Positions 33,803 through 46,372 of a stretch of 64,000 bases of DNA are shown here, one piece after another (positions within the stretch are counted from its first letter, which is position 1; every line of letters starts with the position of its first letter). The stretch lies in the NCBI GenBank assembly GCA_043228905.1, contig JBHGNT010000007.1:3844001-3908000 (forward strand), written 5' to 3'. This stretch comes from Azolla caroliniana. Taxonomy: Eukaryota > Polypodiophyta. Position numbers and translations under genes: made by a program. The notes beneath the pieces were generated by a model that searched no databases, was not told where the DNA came from, and worked only from the letters and a program-made list of their open reading frames with translations.

Positions 33803-34496
33803 TGTCGTGAGGAAAACCTTCGCTAGGCGGAAATCGAGTTTAGCGTGTATAAACCGGCCCTTACACGCGAGCACACTTTTCGTTGTATGGTAAGTAGGTA
33901 GGTACAAGTCGGCTGAGGTGAAATCCTAGGTAGCACGCATTCAATAGGGAGAGAATCGAGGTGTATCTCTGTCCGAAAGGACAGAGAATTAATGTGATGT
34001 AACGGATTATAACGGCCTCCCTCCTTGAGCTATAAAAGAGAGCGAGAGGAATGAAAAAGGTATCGCGCGTTAGAGGGGACGAAGTGCTGCCGGACTGGGA
34101 CCGAGCCCTTCTCCTCTGCCATTCTCCATAGCCATTTTATGCGCAGGTTTTGGGAGGCAAACTCTGCTCCAAGGAACGCCCGTGTGCTTCCGGCAGACTC
34201 CCCATCTCGCTCTTCTCTGTGTGAGTGAACAGGCGTCGGTGTTCGCCTTGTCGGCCTGTTAGTTGTAACCGTCTTGATATATATTTATTTATTTATATAC
34301 ATACGTGTTCATATACTTGGATTTCTAGTCGTCTCGTTTTGCTGTGTTGTTGAACTGTGATTTCTGTGTGCTCCCGTGTCTGTGCGTGTGCAAGTGCGTA
34401 TGTTCCCTTTCCGTTCTCCTCCTTCTCAGCTATTTCTCGGTCCAAGACCCCAATGGTCCTGCCCCGTTCTCCACGCACGCGCGTAACAACACGACA
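33803..34496 (+). repeat. 3' LTR of gypsy A (694 bp)
   Basis: TGTCGTGAGGAAAACC to CAACACGACA, preceded by the polypurine tract TAGGTGGGGGTAGA. The TATA box GCTATAAAAGAG lies near 34030. Confidence 0.9.
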
Positions 34497-36779
34497 CCGG
34501 ACCGAGTCAACCTTTACGGATGAACAGGGAACAATCCGATTTTGACGTTGTAAAGCCCATCCGACGTAGTTGTTGCGTGATCTTCGCGTTCCAGGCACGC
34601 AGGGCTAGCTTCAGTCCGTAAAGGGACTTCTTCAATTGGCACATTGCCAATGTGTTCATTCCGGAGTGAAATCCGGGGGGTTGTTCCATGTACACATGTT
34701 CCTCAAGCTAACTTTGTAGGAACGCATTCTTTACATCCATCTGATGTAAGTGCCACCCCTTTGCCGCAGCTACCGCGAGCAAAACACGAACAGTCATCAT
34801 CTTCGCGACCGGCGCAAACGTCTCATCGTAGTCGATGTCGTGTTTCTGCGCGTAGCCTTTTGCCACTAACCGGGCCTTGTATCGGTTGACCGAGCCGTCG
34901 GTGTTGTACTTGACTTTGTACACCCACCTACATCCGATCAGCTTCACACCTTTCGGTGCGTCAACCAGGTCCCAGGTCTCGTTTTCCGCCAATGCGTTTA
35001 TCTCTTCCTCCATCGCGGCACGCCAATTCGCGTCCTTAGCCGCTTCTGTGTAGCTGTCCGGCTCACGCACTTCCGCTACATGGGTTCTTCTGGCGAGTAG
35101 ATCGGCATAATTGGTCATTAGCCTATATCGAGGTCTTCTCGGCCGATGCGGACTTCGCTCTTGAAGACCCGTCACCGCTTCCCTCGGAGTCAAACTCGCA
35201 TCGGTCTGACTCGTTCCTATCCGTGCCGGAATCCGACACCTTCTTCTTCCCTTTCTCTTTGCGTATAAGCCGTCTTCTCGGCTTCCTGCGCGGGGAATGC
35301 ATGGTCAAACCGACTGTGTCGTCCATTCAGTCCACTTAACCAAAACGAAATCGGACTCTCTTCGCGGGTCCCGATTTCAGGATCATCCGGAGGCATCTCA
35401 GTCTCGCTGACCTCATCGTCAGAACTAGGATTGGAGGTGAGGTGCGGAGTCGGAGGCAAGTACCAGGACGCGGACTCGTCAAACACAACGTCGCGGCTCA
35501 TGCACGCTTGTTTGGTGTGCGAGTTATAACACTTATAACCCTTCTGCTCGTCCGAGTAACCGACCAAGATACATTTCTCGGCCTTTGCGTCCAGCTTTCT
35601 CCATTTCTCCTTCGGCACATGGACATACGCAATGCTACCAAAAAATCGTAAGTGTCGCAAGTTCGGCTTCATTCCGAAATATAGCTCGTGCGCCGACACT
35701 TTGTCTTCGATCTAGTTCTGGATGTATACCGCGGTCCTTACCGCCTCGGCCTACTAGAACTTGGGCAAGCTCTTCTCCTCCAGCATTGCCCATGCCACTT
35801 CCACAACCGACCGATTTTTCCTCTCGGCCACGCCGTTTTGCTCGAGTGTGTATCTACAACTGAATTCGCGCCGAATTCCCATCTGTTATAGATAACCGTT
35901 GAATTGACCGGAAAAGTATTCTTTTCTGCCATCCGACTACAGGCACTTGATCTTTCTTTCTGTTTCCGTTTCCACGAACCCTTTGAGGTCCCGGAAACAA
36001 TCGAAGACTTCTCTCTTCCTCTCAATGAGGCGCGTGTAGTCGTCGATGAAGGAGATGAAATATCGGCTCCCGCCAAGACTAACGTTTTGTGTCGGCCCCC
36101 ACACATCGGAGTTTATCAGGTCGAGCTTGTTCCGGCTCTGGTTACGCTCGTTGGGGAAGGGAAATCGTTGTTGCTTCCCAAGTTGGCAAGCTTCACAAAT
36201 TTGTGCCTTCCTGGCACTAAATTTGGGCAATCCGAACACCACCTGTTTCGATTGCAAGTCTTGAAGCCGTTGGAAGTTGACGTGGCCTATCCGCTTGTGC
36301 CATAAGTCGATGTCCGACTTGACTTTTTGTCCCTTTGCAAACATTGCGGTGCCATCGTCAATAGAGTCGAGGATGAACATCCTCCCATCTCTACGCCCTT
36401 GCGCAATAACACGGCCTTCTTCCTCAATGAAGCACCCGAGGTGTGTAAACCGGACCTCCATCCCTTGGTCGACAATCTGTCCGACCGACACCAAGTTCTT
36501 CGTGATTGTCGGAACGTGTAGCACATTCATGAGTTTCCCTTTCTGCCTAACATGGCTCAGTGGAACTTCTCCGACATTCGCGATCGGATGCGGAGTGTCG
36601 TCTCCGGTTGCATCGGTTTTTCTAGGTACGAGAACCACTCCTTATGGCTCGTCATGTGATTTGATGAGCCAGAGTCGACGTACCACACCTCCTCTGACTT
36701 TGGGGTGATTTTCTTCATCGAGTTTGCTTCGTGTCTCGTCACGAAGACTGACCCTTTTCCGGCTTCTGCGGATCCTTCT
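34497..36779 (-). pseudogene. copia 6, 5' half: protease to reverse transcriptase N-terminus
   Basis: Reading leftward on the minus strand: protease (VWYVDSGSSNHM, about 36690), integrase zinc and core (36638-35937), integrase C-terminus (35699-35217), and reverse transcriptase start (35193-34507, [11 protein letters not shown]). The element ends at about 36779, inside gag, where it abuts a fragment of a gypsy LTR. The shared bases CCTTCT at the junction suggest end-joining. Gag, primer site and 5' LTR are lost. Confidence 0.85.
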
Positions 36780-36849
36780 CAGCTATTTCTCGGTCCAAGA
36801 CCCCGGTGGTCCTGCTTAGTTTTCCACGCACGCGCGTAACAACGCGACA
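36774..36849 (+). repeat. 5' LTR fragment of gypsy A'
   Basis: It contains only the last 76 bp of an LTR matching 34421-34496, ending AACGCGACA. It is followed by the primer-binding region TTTGGTGAACCCGA at 36852-36865. Confidence 0.85.
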
Positions 36850-36893
36850 TATTTGGTGAACCCGACGTGAACAGGCGGCAGAGGAATAGAAAG

Positions 36894-38568
36894 ATGAGGG
36901 GGTCGGATCTCGCGGAAGCCATGGCTTCGGTTGTGGATCGGATAGTGAGTACGCGCGAAGGCGCAGGCACCCTCGATAGGGCTATTGAAGCGGTCATCGG
37001 CACGATAGGCCGGTTCGGTGGGAAGGACGCCACAAGCTATTTGGAGGCCTACCGGGCCGAGATGGTAATGAGAGACACTCCGGAAGAAAGGCGATTGAAC
37101 GGATTCCCTCAGGTAGCAATGTCGGGCATCCATGCGGAGGTGCTCGAGGTACGGGCTGAGAGCCGGACCTGGGAAGAGTTTGAAGGTCGGCTCCTCAAAA
37201 AATACGAGCTTGATGACGTGCCTCGGCTCTCGAAACGGGACTTCATGGAATGGGTAGAGACCCCCGAAAAGGGGAGAAACGTGTCAGTGCTCCTCCAGGA
37301 GTTTGAAGAACGCTTTGCGCGTTTTTCGGCACTCGACCGGATCGTACTAGACACAAGTCGCGTCCTGTTGTTCGTTAAGTCAGTGGATGCGAGGGACCGG
37401 TAGCAAGTGGGTCTCCTGCTGGAGACTCATGACGGGCTGACGGCCAACTGGGCCGTGGTGAAGAGAGTCTGTGGCCGTTTCGACAAACGGCGAGAGTGGG
37501 TCTATAAAGGATCAACAGGGGCAGGCTCTGTAGCAGCAAGGAAACTTGAGCCAACCCCGCCAGCACGAAGGGAAGAGACCCGAATTTGGCTAGAGTCGGG
37601 GTCGGCATCGAACAACATGGTCAGAGGCCCATCCGGAGGAGCGGCTCTGGAGGAGCTGACACAGATGGTGCGCGACCTGCAGATCGCACAGGCCCGGAGA
37701 GACAGCGGCGAACAACCTCGCGATTGGAGGCCGTCGGCTGGGCAGCGGTGCATGTGGTGTGATGCGATCGGTGACATTTGGAAGGATTGCGCAGATTTCG
37801 CCGACGCACTCAGGACCAACGTGGTGTACCTCTGGAACGGGCGGGTGCACACGACTGAGACCCGGAGAGCCCTAGAACTGAATACGGGGCGTGGCGGAAT
37901 GAAGAAGTTGATGGAAGAGGCCACGGCACGGCATGTAGAAGCCATTAACTAATCAGTGTCGGCAGGAATTCGGGTCGGGGGTGATGAGACCTGGAAGGCG
38001 AAGGACTCCAGATTTTGGCCGCTAGTGCTAGAAGTCCTCTCCGAAGTTCGACTGAAGAAGGAAGAGACAGACCGCACGGAACAGCGGGTCCAGGAGGTCA
38101 CCGAATGGGACGATCCGATCGAAATAGAAAACGGACTTCGTAGAGGCTGCTTGCCAGAACTACGAGGTTCTGGTGGAAGACAAACGGGGAGGAAAGGCCG
38201 GAGGGGTCGATCCCCCGCAAAGGTACGAGACCCGGTTTGGACCGAAACCGACCGGTGCCGGCAACCCAGGCGTGCCGGACAGAAAGAAGCAGGCGGGGTT
38301 CCGGTTGAGCACCGAAATCGAGAGAGCAACTGGCCTACAAAAGGTCCTTGAAGAGCGAATCCTCGTTAGTAAAGTGGAGTTGTCGTTGCGGGAGGTGCTG
38401 GGAATCGCCAAGAGGGAGTTCCACGACTCCATCATAGACTTGGTGAAGCCGAAGAAGCTCTCGACGGAGCCGGAACCGAAGAAGTCGGTGGAGGTGCGGA
38501 CTACGCACTTAGAAGACACGGCCCTAGAAGACGAGTTGGCGGAAAGCCACTACGCAAAGCCGCATTGA
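36894..38568 (+). pseudogene. gypsy A' gag
   Basis: The chosen ATG at 36894 gives MRGSDLAEAM, matching gypsy B gag. The capsid-like region is open to a TAG at 37401, then continues to 37952 with a CCHC knuckle whose first His has become Asp (CMWCDAIGDIWKDC). Further frames at 37956-38568 lead to the protease. It is three or more lesions from being functional. Confidence 0.87.
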
Positions 38569-38592
38569 GCCAGGGCAACTACGGAAACCCCT

Positions 38593-39185
38593 GTGCGGAT
38601 CGGCGACGTTCCGGAACCGGTGGTGGCCTTGGTAGACCATGGATCCGAAATCAACCTGATGTCCATGAACTTCTACAAAAAGGGGAAATGGCCGATCAAC
38701 ACCAAACACGGCTGGAAAATACGGGCAGCGACGCGTGCTACGGAGGAGCTGCATGGTGTGTGCCCGAATATACGCGTTGTCGTGCCTTTCGGCTTCGGAT
38801 CGTTGCATGAGTCGGGTGGGAAACCTCGTTTATTTATTGGTGATAAATATCTTGATATTCTTATTTTATTTATTTATATGTAATTAAATCGGTTATATTA
38901 TTTTTACTTTTTCACGTAGTGTACGAAATACACTACGACAGCGTAAAGGTCGGTGACATCGAGATAGATCAACATTTCTTCGTGCAGGAAACATCCTTGC
39001 ACCCGGTGATTCTCGGCGAACCATACATTACGGCAGCACGCATGGAGACGAAAGTGTTGGACAACGGTTCGGCATATGCGCGCGTCAAGAGCCTGGATGG
39101 TCGGCATTCCGTCCAATTCATGACCGTACGTCCGAACCATGAGAGGAATCGCGAGACCCTCGGCGGCGACAGCCGAGGGGATTTT
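38593..39185 (+). pseudogene. gypsy A' protease, split by a 163-bp insertion
   Basis: VVALVDHGSEINLM is the active-site loop; after ATEELHGVCPNIR a 163-bp insert intervenes (38778-38940). The frame resumes as VGDIEIDQHFFVQETS and HPVILGEPYI. The same DHGS active site is seen in gypsy B. Without the insert the two parts join in frame. Confidence 0.85.
38778..38940. mobile_element. 163-bp mini-element with TGTCGTG...ACGACA ends
   Basis: It starts TGTCGTGCC and ends CACTACGACA. GCGT flanks both sides (38774-38777 and 38941-38944). It has no coding capacity, an AT-rich centre, and a perfect hairpin near its right end (GTAGTGTA, five bases, TACACTAC). Its ends and target duplication match the gypsy-type LTRs, so it is probably a very small non-autonomous LTR derivative. 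Confidence 0.8.
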
Positions 39186-39357
39186 TAGAGAGGGCTATCA
39201 AGGCGTGGGGCCGCGGTAGTCCGAACGTACCGGAAGAACCCCACACATGTACCATAGGTAGGAAATTTTGGTTCTCCGATAGCGGGAGAAGAAGAGGGCG
39301 GAGGAGCGACTTCGGGCATGCGGAGTCCTCAGCCCTGGAGAGGAAATCAACGGAGCC

Positions 39358-41112
39358 ATGGAGGCGGTCTCTTTCAACGACACCTTGGGACAATTACGAG
39401 AGGTGGTCGGAGGAGGCCTTAAAGAGGACCGGACAATTCCGGTTAGTTCGATGGGAATGTACGAAGTCATCGCGGACTTCAGGGAAAGGATCGGGTCGGA
39501 TCGGACGGCCGCATGGATACAAACTACAAGACTGTGGACCGGAAGGTGAGGCCAGTCGCGGCACCCTTGCCGGAGGGCAACGAGGAGCGGATAAAAGGGG
39601 TCGCGTCGGACCCAAGTTTACGGAATCCGGCTGGCATAGGACACCGGTTCACCGACATAACGCTACGGGAGCTCAAGGTCGGTGGGGGTGGCTTTCTACT
39701 GCCAGCGGAGGAGGACAGGTTTCGGAGAATGCTTGGAAGGCATGGGAAAGCCTTCACGTTCTCGCTGGAGGAGGTCGGGTGCGTGGACCCGACGATCGTC
39801 GAACCGATGGTGATCTTCACGATACTGCATGTACCGTGGAATCTCAAACCAATTCCGGTGCCGAGAGCTCACATCCCGAAGTTGATGGAGCTTCTGAAGC
39901 AAAAGGTGGAGATGGGCATCCTCGAACCATTGAGTGCCCCATATTCGAATCGGTGGTTTACGGTGCCGAAGAAGAACGGCACGCTGCACTTCATTCAGGA
40001 CTTGCAACCGGTCAATAGGGTGACCATCCGTAATGCAGGAATCGGACCGACCATAGACGAGTTCGCGGAGACCTTCACTGGAAGGTCGATCCATTCGGTT
40101 GGTGACTTATACTCGGGGTACGACCAGTTCTAGCTAGCCGTGCAGAGCAGGGATATCACGACGATGCGAACTCCTCTCGGCCTAGTACGGATGTATCCCT
40201 ACCACAAGGCGGGACGAATTCAGTGGTGTATATGGTGAACGCAATGAACAAAATGCGGAGGGACTGCATTCCGGACATCACCATGCCATTCTTAGATGAC
40301 ATCCCAATCAGGGGATGCCCGGTGGAGGAAAAGGACGACACAATCGGACCGGACGGATGTCGCAATTTCGTGGCGAATCACATCGATGACTGCGAGAAGG
40401 TGCTGCAGAGACAAGAAGGCGAGGAGGCTCACCTTCTTCGGGGAAAAATCGGCCTTCGGGCAATCAGAGATCATGGTTGTCGGGCACCTATGCGGACCAT
40501 ACGGTCGGAAACCGTCTCCGGCCAAGGTGGAAGCCATCTCCACGATGAAGCATGACTGCAATTCGGTTACGGAGGTTCGGAGATTCTTCGGAGCATGCGC
40601 GTTCTCCCATATCTGGATCCCGCATTACGCCCACGTTGCGGAGCCGCTGTATGGGTTGCTGAAGAAAGGGCGTAAATTCGAGTGGGGAGACGAGCATACG
40701 GAGTCAGTCCGAAAGATGAAGGAAGCACTTGCCACAGCACCGGCGCTCCGAAAGGCTGTCTACGGCAAAGACACTCCGATTTACGTAACCGTAGACACGA
40801 GTCCGACCAGGATCGGATGGGTGATCAACCAAGAGGATGACGTTGGCACAAGGTTCCCCATCCGGTTCGGCACGAAGGTCCTCACTGAGTGACAGAGAGG
40901 ATACGCCCAGGTCAAACGCGAACTCTGGGTATTGTTTCGGCGGTAAAGGCCGATAAAGACTATCTGATCGGGACGAAAGTGATCATCGAGACGGACTACC
41001 TGCCAATTCTCGGCATGGTTTCCAGATGCGCGACGCCGGACCTAGCAATGCTCCGGTGGATAGCGTACATTAAGTCCCTGAACCCGGAGATACAGCACAT
41101 CTCCGGAAAGGA
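39358..41112 (+). pseudogene. gypsy A' reverse transcriptase and RNase H
   Basis: Linker frames (39358-39549) lead to reverse transcriptase (39513-40133, RWFTVPKKNGTLHFIQDLQP, ending YSGYDQF-stop). The catalytic box MPFLDDIPIRG is at 40283-40315 (FLDD 40289-40300). After frameshifts the thumb and RNase H follow (40296-41112, FGACAFSHIWIPHYAHVAE, IYVTVDTSPTRIGW, DYLPILGMVSRC). Copia 2 enters at 41113 inside the KD-NAMADMLS motif. Confidence 0.88.
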
Positions 41113-41500
41113 TGTTGAGAGACAAGCTCAACATCGGCCGGTTCGGCTGAAGAAGCCGAGGACCGGATCGGTTGGGACCGATCGGTTACGCCGAGTGCGT
41201 ACACCGGGAGGTCGTTAGGAAAGATATTCCGTGAGGAATATATTTGGGAGTTAGTGTAGGAGCTCTTGATGAGCATTGAAGTACTATCAGTACTTCGGTC
41301 AGTCCTTCTAGGACTTGTATAAAAATGTTCACTGAGCACATCTTATGTACAGACTGAGTATTATTATTGAATATAGTTTTCTGCATTCTCTCTCTCTCTG
41401 TCTCTCCCGCGTATACCGTGTAAGCCCAAGCTCTCCATTGAACCTGAGTTTCCTTCCTCTATTCTGTCTTCATACCTGCTTCCACACACTACTTTCTACA
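41113..41500 (+). repeat. 5' LTR of copia 2
   Basis: TGTTGAGAGACAAGCTCAAC to TTTCTACA. A perfect hairpin GAAGTACT-ATC-AGTACTTC lies near 41279. A TATA-like GTATAAAAA follows at about 41319. Confidence 0.93.
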
Positions 41501-41512
41501 TGGTATCAGAGC
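41501..41512 (+). other. primer-binding site of copia 2
   Basis: TGGTATCAGAGC directly follows the LTR, complementary to initiator tRNA-Met. Confidence 0.93.
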
Positions 41513-41571
41513 GCGGGGTTGAGAACCTCTCTGCAGCCGACACAGCTTGACGAAGAAGAACAAGAAGAACG

Positions 41572-44500
41572 ATGGATAGAGGCATGGCGAGCTCGCTTCC
41601 AACAGAGAAGCTCGACAGAACCAACTACGCGTCTTCATCCTACAAGATGCACCAGTACCTGCTCGGGCACGGCTACTAGAGTTATGTCGAAGGAGCTAAT
41701 GACGCGGCACCCGAATCGACACACAGAGACTTCCCGTCGTGGGAGCAATCGGCGAGCAGGGTATTATACTGCTTCGCGTCGTGTGTGGGCGAACAGTTAT
41801 TGAGCTATGTTCGGGATGGAAAGACGCCGAAGGGTGCGTGGGAAAATCTGAAGAAGATTTTCGCCGCGAGCACCATAGCCAGGAAGCTTCAGCTCCGACA
41901 GGAGTTGAGCAACCTACGACAACGCGATTTGTCGGTGGCGGACTATACCTCGAAGATCAAGGATATCTGCGACTCCCTCGCCTCCATAGAGGTGAACATC
42001 GAGGAGAGCGAGATGGTCCAGATCTGTCTCGGAGGTTTGGCGTCGAAGTTCGGAGCGTTCCGAACGGTTGTGTGTACCCGGGAGAATACGTCGTCATTTT
42101 TCGACTTACAGTCGATGCTCATGGTAGAGGAGAACCACGTGGGTGCATCTACAAGCACGCACGCCGACAGCAGAATGTTGTACACTGAGGGAGATACGCC
42201 CCGTGGACGTGGACGACGAGGTGAGTCGGGGCGCAATGAAGGCGGCCAACGAGATCAAGGAAGAAGGCACCGAAGTGATGCCGACAGCAACTCCGGACCC
42301 TTCGGAAACAGGGGGAGTCAAAGCGATGAGAACCGGCAAGGGAAGTCCATCGCGGAGTGCTAGTACTGTGGCAAGAAAGGCCACAGGGAAAGTGAGTGTT
42401 GGAAGAAGCGCGCTGATTCGGAGAGAACTGGTTCCGGGAACGGCTCCAGACATACCGACAAGGGAAATCGGCAGGGATCGCACTACGCCGAAGACTCAGG
42501 GAGAGCCGGAGAAGGGACTGCCTTCGTGACGAGACACGAAGCAAACTCAATGAAGCAGACCACCCCGAGATCGGACGAGGTGTGGTACGTAGACTCCGGC
42601 GCATCAAACCACATGAAGAGCCATAAGGAGTGTTTCTCGTACCTTGAAAAACCGATACAACCTGGAGTAGTCGCAACAGGAGACGACACTCCGCATCCAC
42701 TCGCGAATGTCGGAGAAATTCCCCTTAGCCCTGTCGGGCAGAAAGGGAAACTCATGAACGTGTTGCACGTCCCGACAATCACAAAGAACTTGGTCTCGGT
42801 CGGACAGATCGTCGACCAAGGGATGGAGGTTCGGTTTACACACCTCGGGTGCTTCATTGAGGAAGAAGGCCGTGTGATTGCGCAAGGGCGCAGAGACGGG
42901 AGGATGTTCATCCTCGACTCCACTGACGGCGGCACCGCAATGTTCGCGAAGGGACAAAAGACCGAGTCGGACATCGACTTGTGGCACAAGCGGATAGACC
43001 ACGTCAACCACCAACGGCTTCAAGATCTGCAATCAAAACAGGTAGTATTCGGATTGCCCAAATTTAGTGGCCGAAAGGCACAAATTTGTGAAGCCTGCCA
43101 GCTCGAGAAGCAACACCGACTTCCTTTCCCCAACGAGCGAAATTGGAGCCAGAATAAGCTCGACCTTATACACTCCGATGTATGGGGGCCGACACAAAAC
43201 GTTAGTCTTGGCGGGAGCCGATATTTCGTCTCCTTCATCGACGACCACACGCGGCACACGTGGCTCTACCTCATTGAGAGGAAGAGCGAAGTCTTCGACT
43301 GTTTCCGGGACCTCAAAGGGTTCGTGAAACGGAAACGGGACGAAAGATCAAGTGTTTGTGGTCGGATGGCCGGAAAGAGTACTTTTCCGGTCAATTCAAC
43401 GGTTATCTACAACAAATGGGAATTCGGCGCGAATTCAGTTGTAGATACACGCCAGAGCAGAACGGCGTGGCTGAGAGAAAGAATCGGTCAGTTGTGGAAG
43501 CGGCACGGACAATGCTGGAGGAGAAGAGCTTGCCCAAGTTCTACTGGGCCGAGGCGGTAAGGACCGCGGTATACATCCAAAACCGGATCGGAGACAAAGT
43601 GTCGGCGCACGAGCTATATTTCGAAACGAAGCCGAACTTGCGTCACTTGAGGGTGTTCGGTAGCATTGCGTATTTGCATGTATCGAAGGAGAAAAGGAGG
43701 AAGCTGGACGCAAAGGCCGAGAAAAGCATCTTGGTCAGTTACTCGGACGAGCAGAAGGGTTATAAGTGTTATAACCCTCGCACCAAACAAGCGCGTGTCA
43801 ACCGCGACGTTGTGTTTTACGAGTCCGCGTCCTGGTACCTGCCCCCGACTACGAACCTCGACTTCAATCCGAGCTCTGACGATGAGGTCAGCGAGGCCGA
43901 GATGCCTCCGGATGAGCCCAAAATCAAGACCCGCGAAGAGAGTCCGATTTCGCTCCATTTAAGTGGACCAATTGGACGACTGAGTCGGTACGACCAGTCC
44001 GATGAAGAGCCAGCGAGTAGCCCAGGAGGCCGAGGAGACGGCTTATGCGCAAAGAGAAAGGGAAGAAGAAGGTGTCGGATTCCGGCACGGAAAGGAACGA
44101 GTCAGACCGACGCGAGTCCGACTCCGAGGGAACCGGTGATGGGTCTTTAAAGGTGAAGGCCGCGTCGACTAAGAAGGCCTCGACATCGGCTAATGTGAGA
44201 TTACGCCGATCTACCCGCCAGAAGAATCATGTTTTGCAGTTCGGATACAACGAATACATGGTGCATCATTATGCGTACATGATCCGTGTAGCGGAAGTGC
44301 GTGAGCCGGAGAGCTACGCAGAAGCGGCAACGGACGCGAATTGGTGCGCCACGATGGAGGAAGAGATGCACGCATTGGCGGAGAACGAGACCTGGGACCT
44401 GGTTGACGCACCGTAGGGTGTGAAGCCGATCGGGTGTAGATGGGTGTATAAAGTCAAGTACAACACCGATGGCTCGGTCAACCGGTACAAGGCTCGGCTA

Positions 44501-46372
44501 GTGGCAAAGGGCTACGCGCAGAAACACGGCATTGACTACGATGAGACGTTTGCGCCGGTCGCGAAAATGACGACCGTCCGTGTTTTGCTCGCAGTAGCCG
44601 CAGCCAAGGGGTGGCACCTACATCAGATGGATGTAAAGAATGCGTTCCGGCAATGTGACCTTGAGGAACAGGTGTACATGGTACAGTCCCCCGGATTTCA
44701 CTTTGGAACGAACTCCTCGGCAATATGCCGACTGAAGAAGTCCCTTTACTGACTGAAGCAAGCCCCGCGTGCCTGGAACGCGAAGATCACGCAACAACTG
44801 CGTCGGTTGGGCTTCGTCACGTCAAAATTGGACTCTTCCCTATTCATCCGGAAAGGTCGACTCGGACCGGTTAGTATTTTACTGTATGTTGATGACTTGG
44901 TCATCACCGGCGCCGACCTAGGTGAAATCGACCGCGTGAAGCTCCAGCTTGCGGCATCGTTCGACATGAAGGATCTGGGGGACCTTCATTACTTCCTCGA
45001 GATCGAAGTGATCCGTACCCCTGAAGGCATATTGATCAGCCAACGTCATTACGTGCTGAGTATGCTCTTCAAACTCGGGATGGCCGAATGTAAGCCCATC
45101 TCGACTCCTCTGGACAGAACCGTCAAGCTTCGTCCCGATACGGGAAAGGTATGCGACCTGACGAGGTTCCGACAAATTGTCGGTAGCCTCATATACTTGA
45201 CCATCACCCGACCCGACCTCAGTTATCCGGTCGGAGTGATCAGTCAGTTCATGGCGCGACCTACCGAGGAGCACCTTCAGTGTGCGCAACGCGTACTTCG
45301 GTACGTAAGCGGCACTAAGGACCGCGGACTGCTATATCGGACCGGTGCAGCCGCGCAGTTAGTCGGCTACACCGATGCTGATTGGGCTGGCAACGCCGTC
45401 AATCGCTGATCCACGTCTGGATACGCGTTCTCCCTCGGGAGTGCCGCGATCGCGTGGTGCAGTAAGAAGCAGCCGGCAGTTGCTCTGTCAAGCACCGAAG
45501 CTGAGTACCGAGGAGCGGCTGTCGCGACATGCGAAGCCATATGGTTGAAGCGGCTACTTAAGGACCTGCAAGAGGAGGTGACCGATCCAACGATGATCTA
45601 CTGCGACAACCTCAACAGCATCCAACTCGCGAAGAACCCCGTCTTCCACGCACAGACCAAGCACATTGAGGTGCACTACCATTTCGTCCGTGAGCGTGTC
45701 CTTTCCGGTGAAGTCGAACTTCAGTACGTTCCGACGGATCGGCAGGCTGCCGACATCTTCACCAAGCCTCTTGGTCTGGACAAGTTGCGGCAATTCTCAG
45801 GTGCACTCAGGTTGCGTCACCTTGACGTGCCGAACTTGAGGGGGAGAACAGTCCCGAACGACCAAGCAAGGCAGCAGGAAAGGAGCGGACACCGCGACAC
45901 CGAGTCGGTTGACAAGTTCGACATCGGATCGGCTGAAGAAGCCGAGGGCGGACCCGCGGAAAAGTTCGGAAGCAGACAGAAGGGGAGCAACCGAAGGAGA
46001 GAGCCGAAGCCAACCACGCATGAGGAAGATGACACCATCGAAGGCGAGAAGACCGAAGACGAGTTGGAGACAGCCAACTCGGGCGAGAGCGAAAACCGAT
46101 CGGAGGTAGCCAAGTCGGTTCAGATGTTTGATTCAGACACGTTGAATCAACCGAGGCCCAAGCGGAAGAAAAGGCAGTAGAAGAAGTGTCGACACCGCAA
46201 TAGCAAAAGACCTGATAAGGGCCGCATAAGCAGACGAGCCGACCGGAAGGGTCGAAGCGCGCGGAGTCGAACAAGTCGAGGAGCGCGAGCGAGGCGTGAA
46301 GCCAGGAGGAACCGGAGTTGTGAGCCCGAGGATCCCGAAGAGCCTCGAGTTGAGCTTGAGGGGGAGTGTTGA
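41572..46372 (+). pseudogene. copia 2 gag-pol
   Basis: It starts at ATG 41572 (MDRGMASSL). Order: gag; zinc knuckle; protease DSGASNHM near 42593; integrase HHCC and core (42960-43480); reverse transcriptase (44420-45060, YVDD near 44886); RNase H with STEAEYRG near 45500; charged extension; end at VELEGEC with the stop inside the LTR. Stops are seen at about 41677, 42361, 44414, 44750, 45408 and 46178, with frameshifts near 43330 and 44030. It once made the full copia polyprotein. Confidence 0.92.

Larger units (their letters stand above)
30597..34496 (+). mobile_element. rearranged gypsy element A inside copia 6
   Basis: It sits between two CCGG copies (30593-30596 and 34497-34500). From the left it has 118 bp of element 3'-terminal coding and polypurine sequence, an LTR (30715-31386, end missing), then polymerase from the catalytic box onward, a second polypurine tract and a full LTR (33803-34496). 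The primer site, gag, protease and N-terminal half of reverse transcriptase are deleted, with GCAT shared at the join near 31387. Confidence 0.85.
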
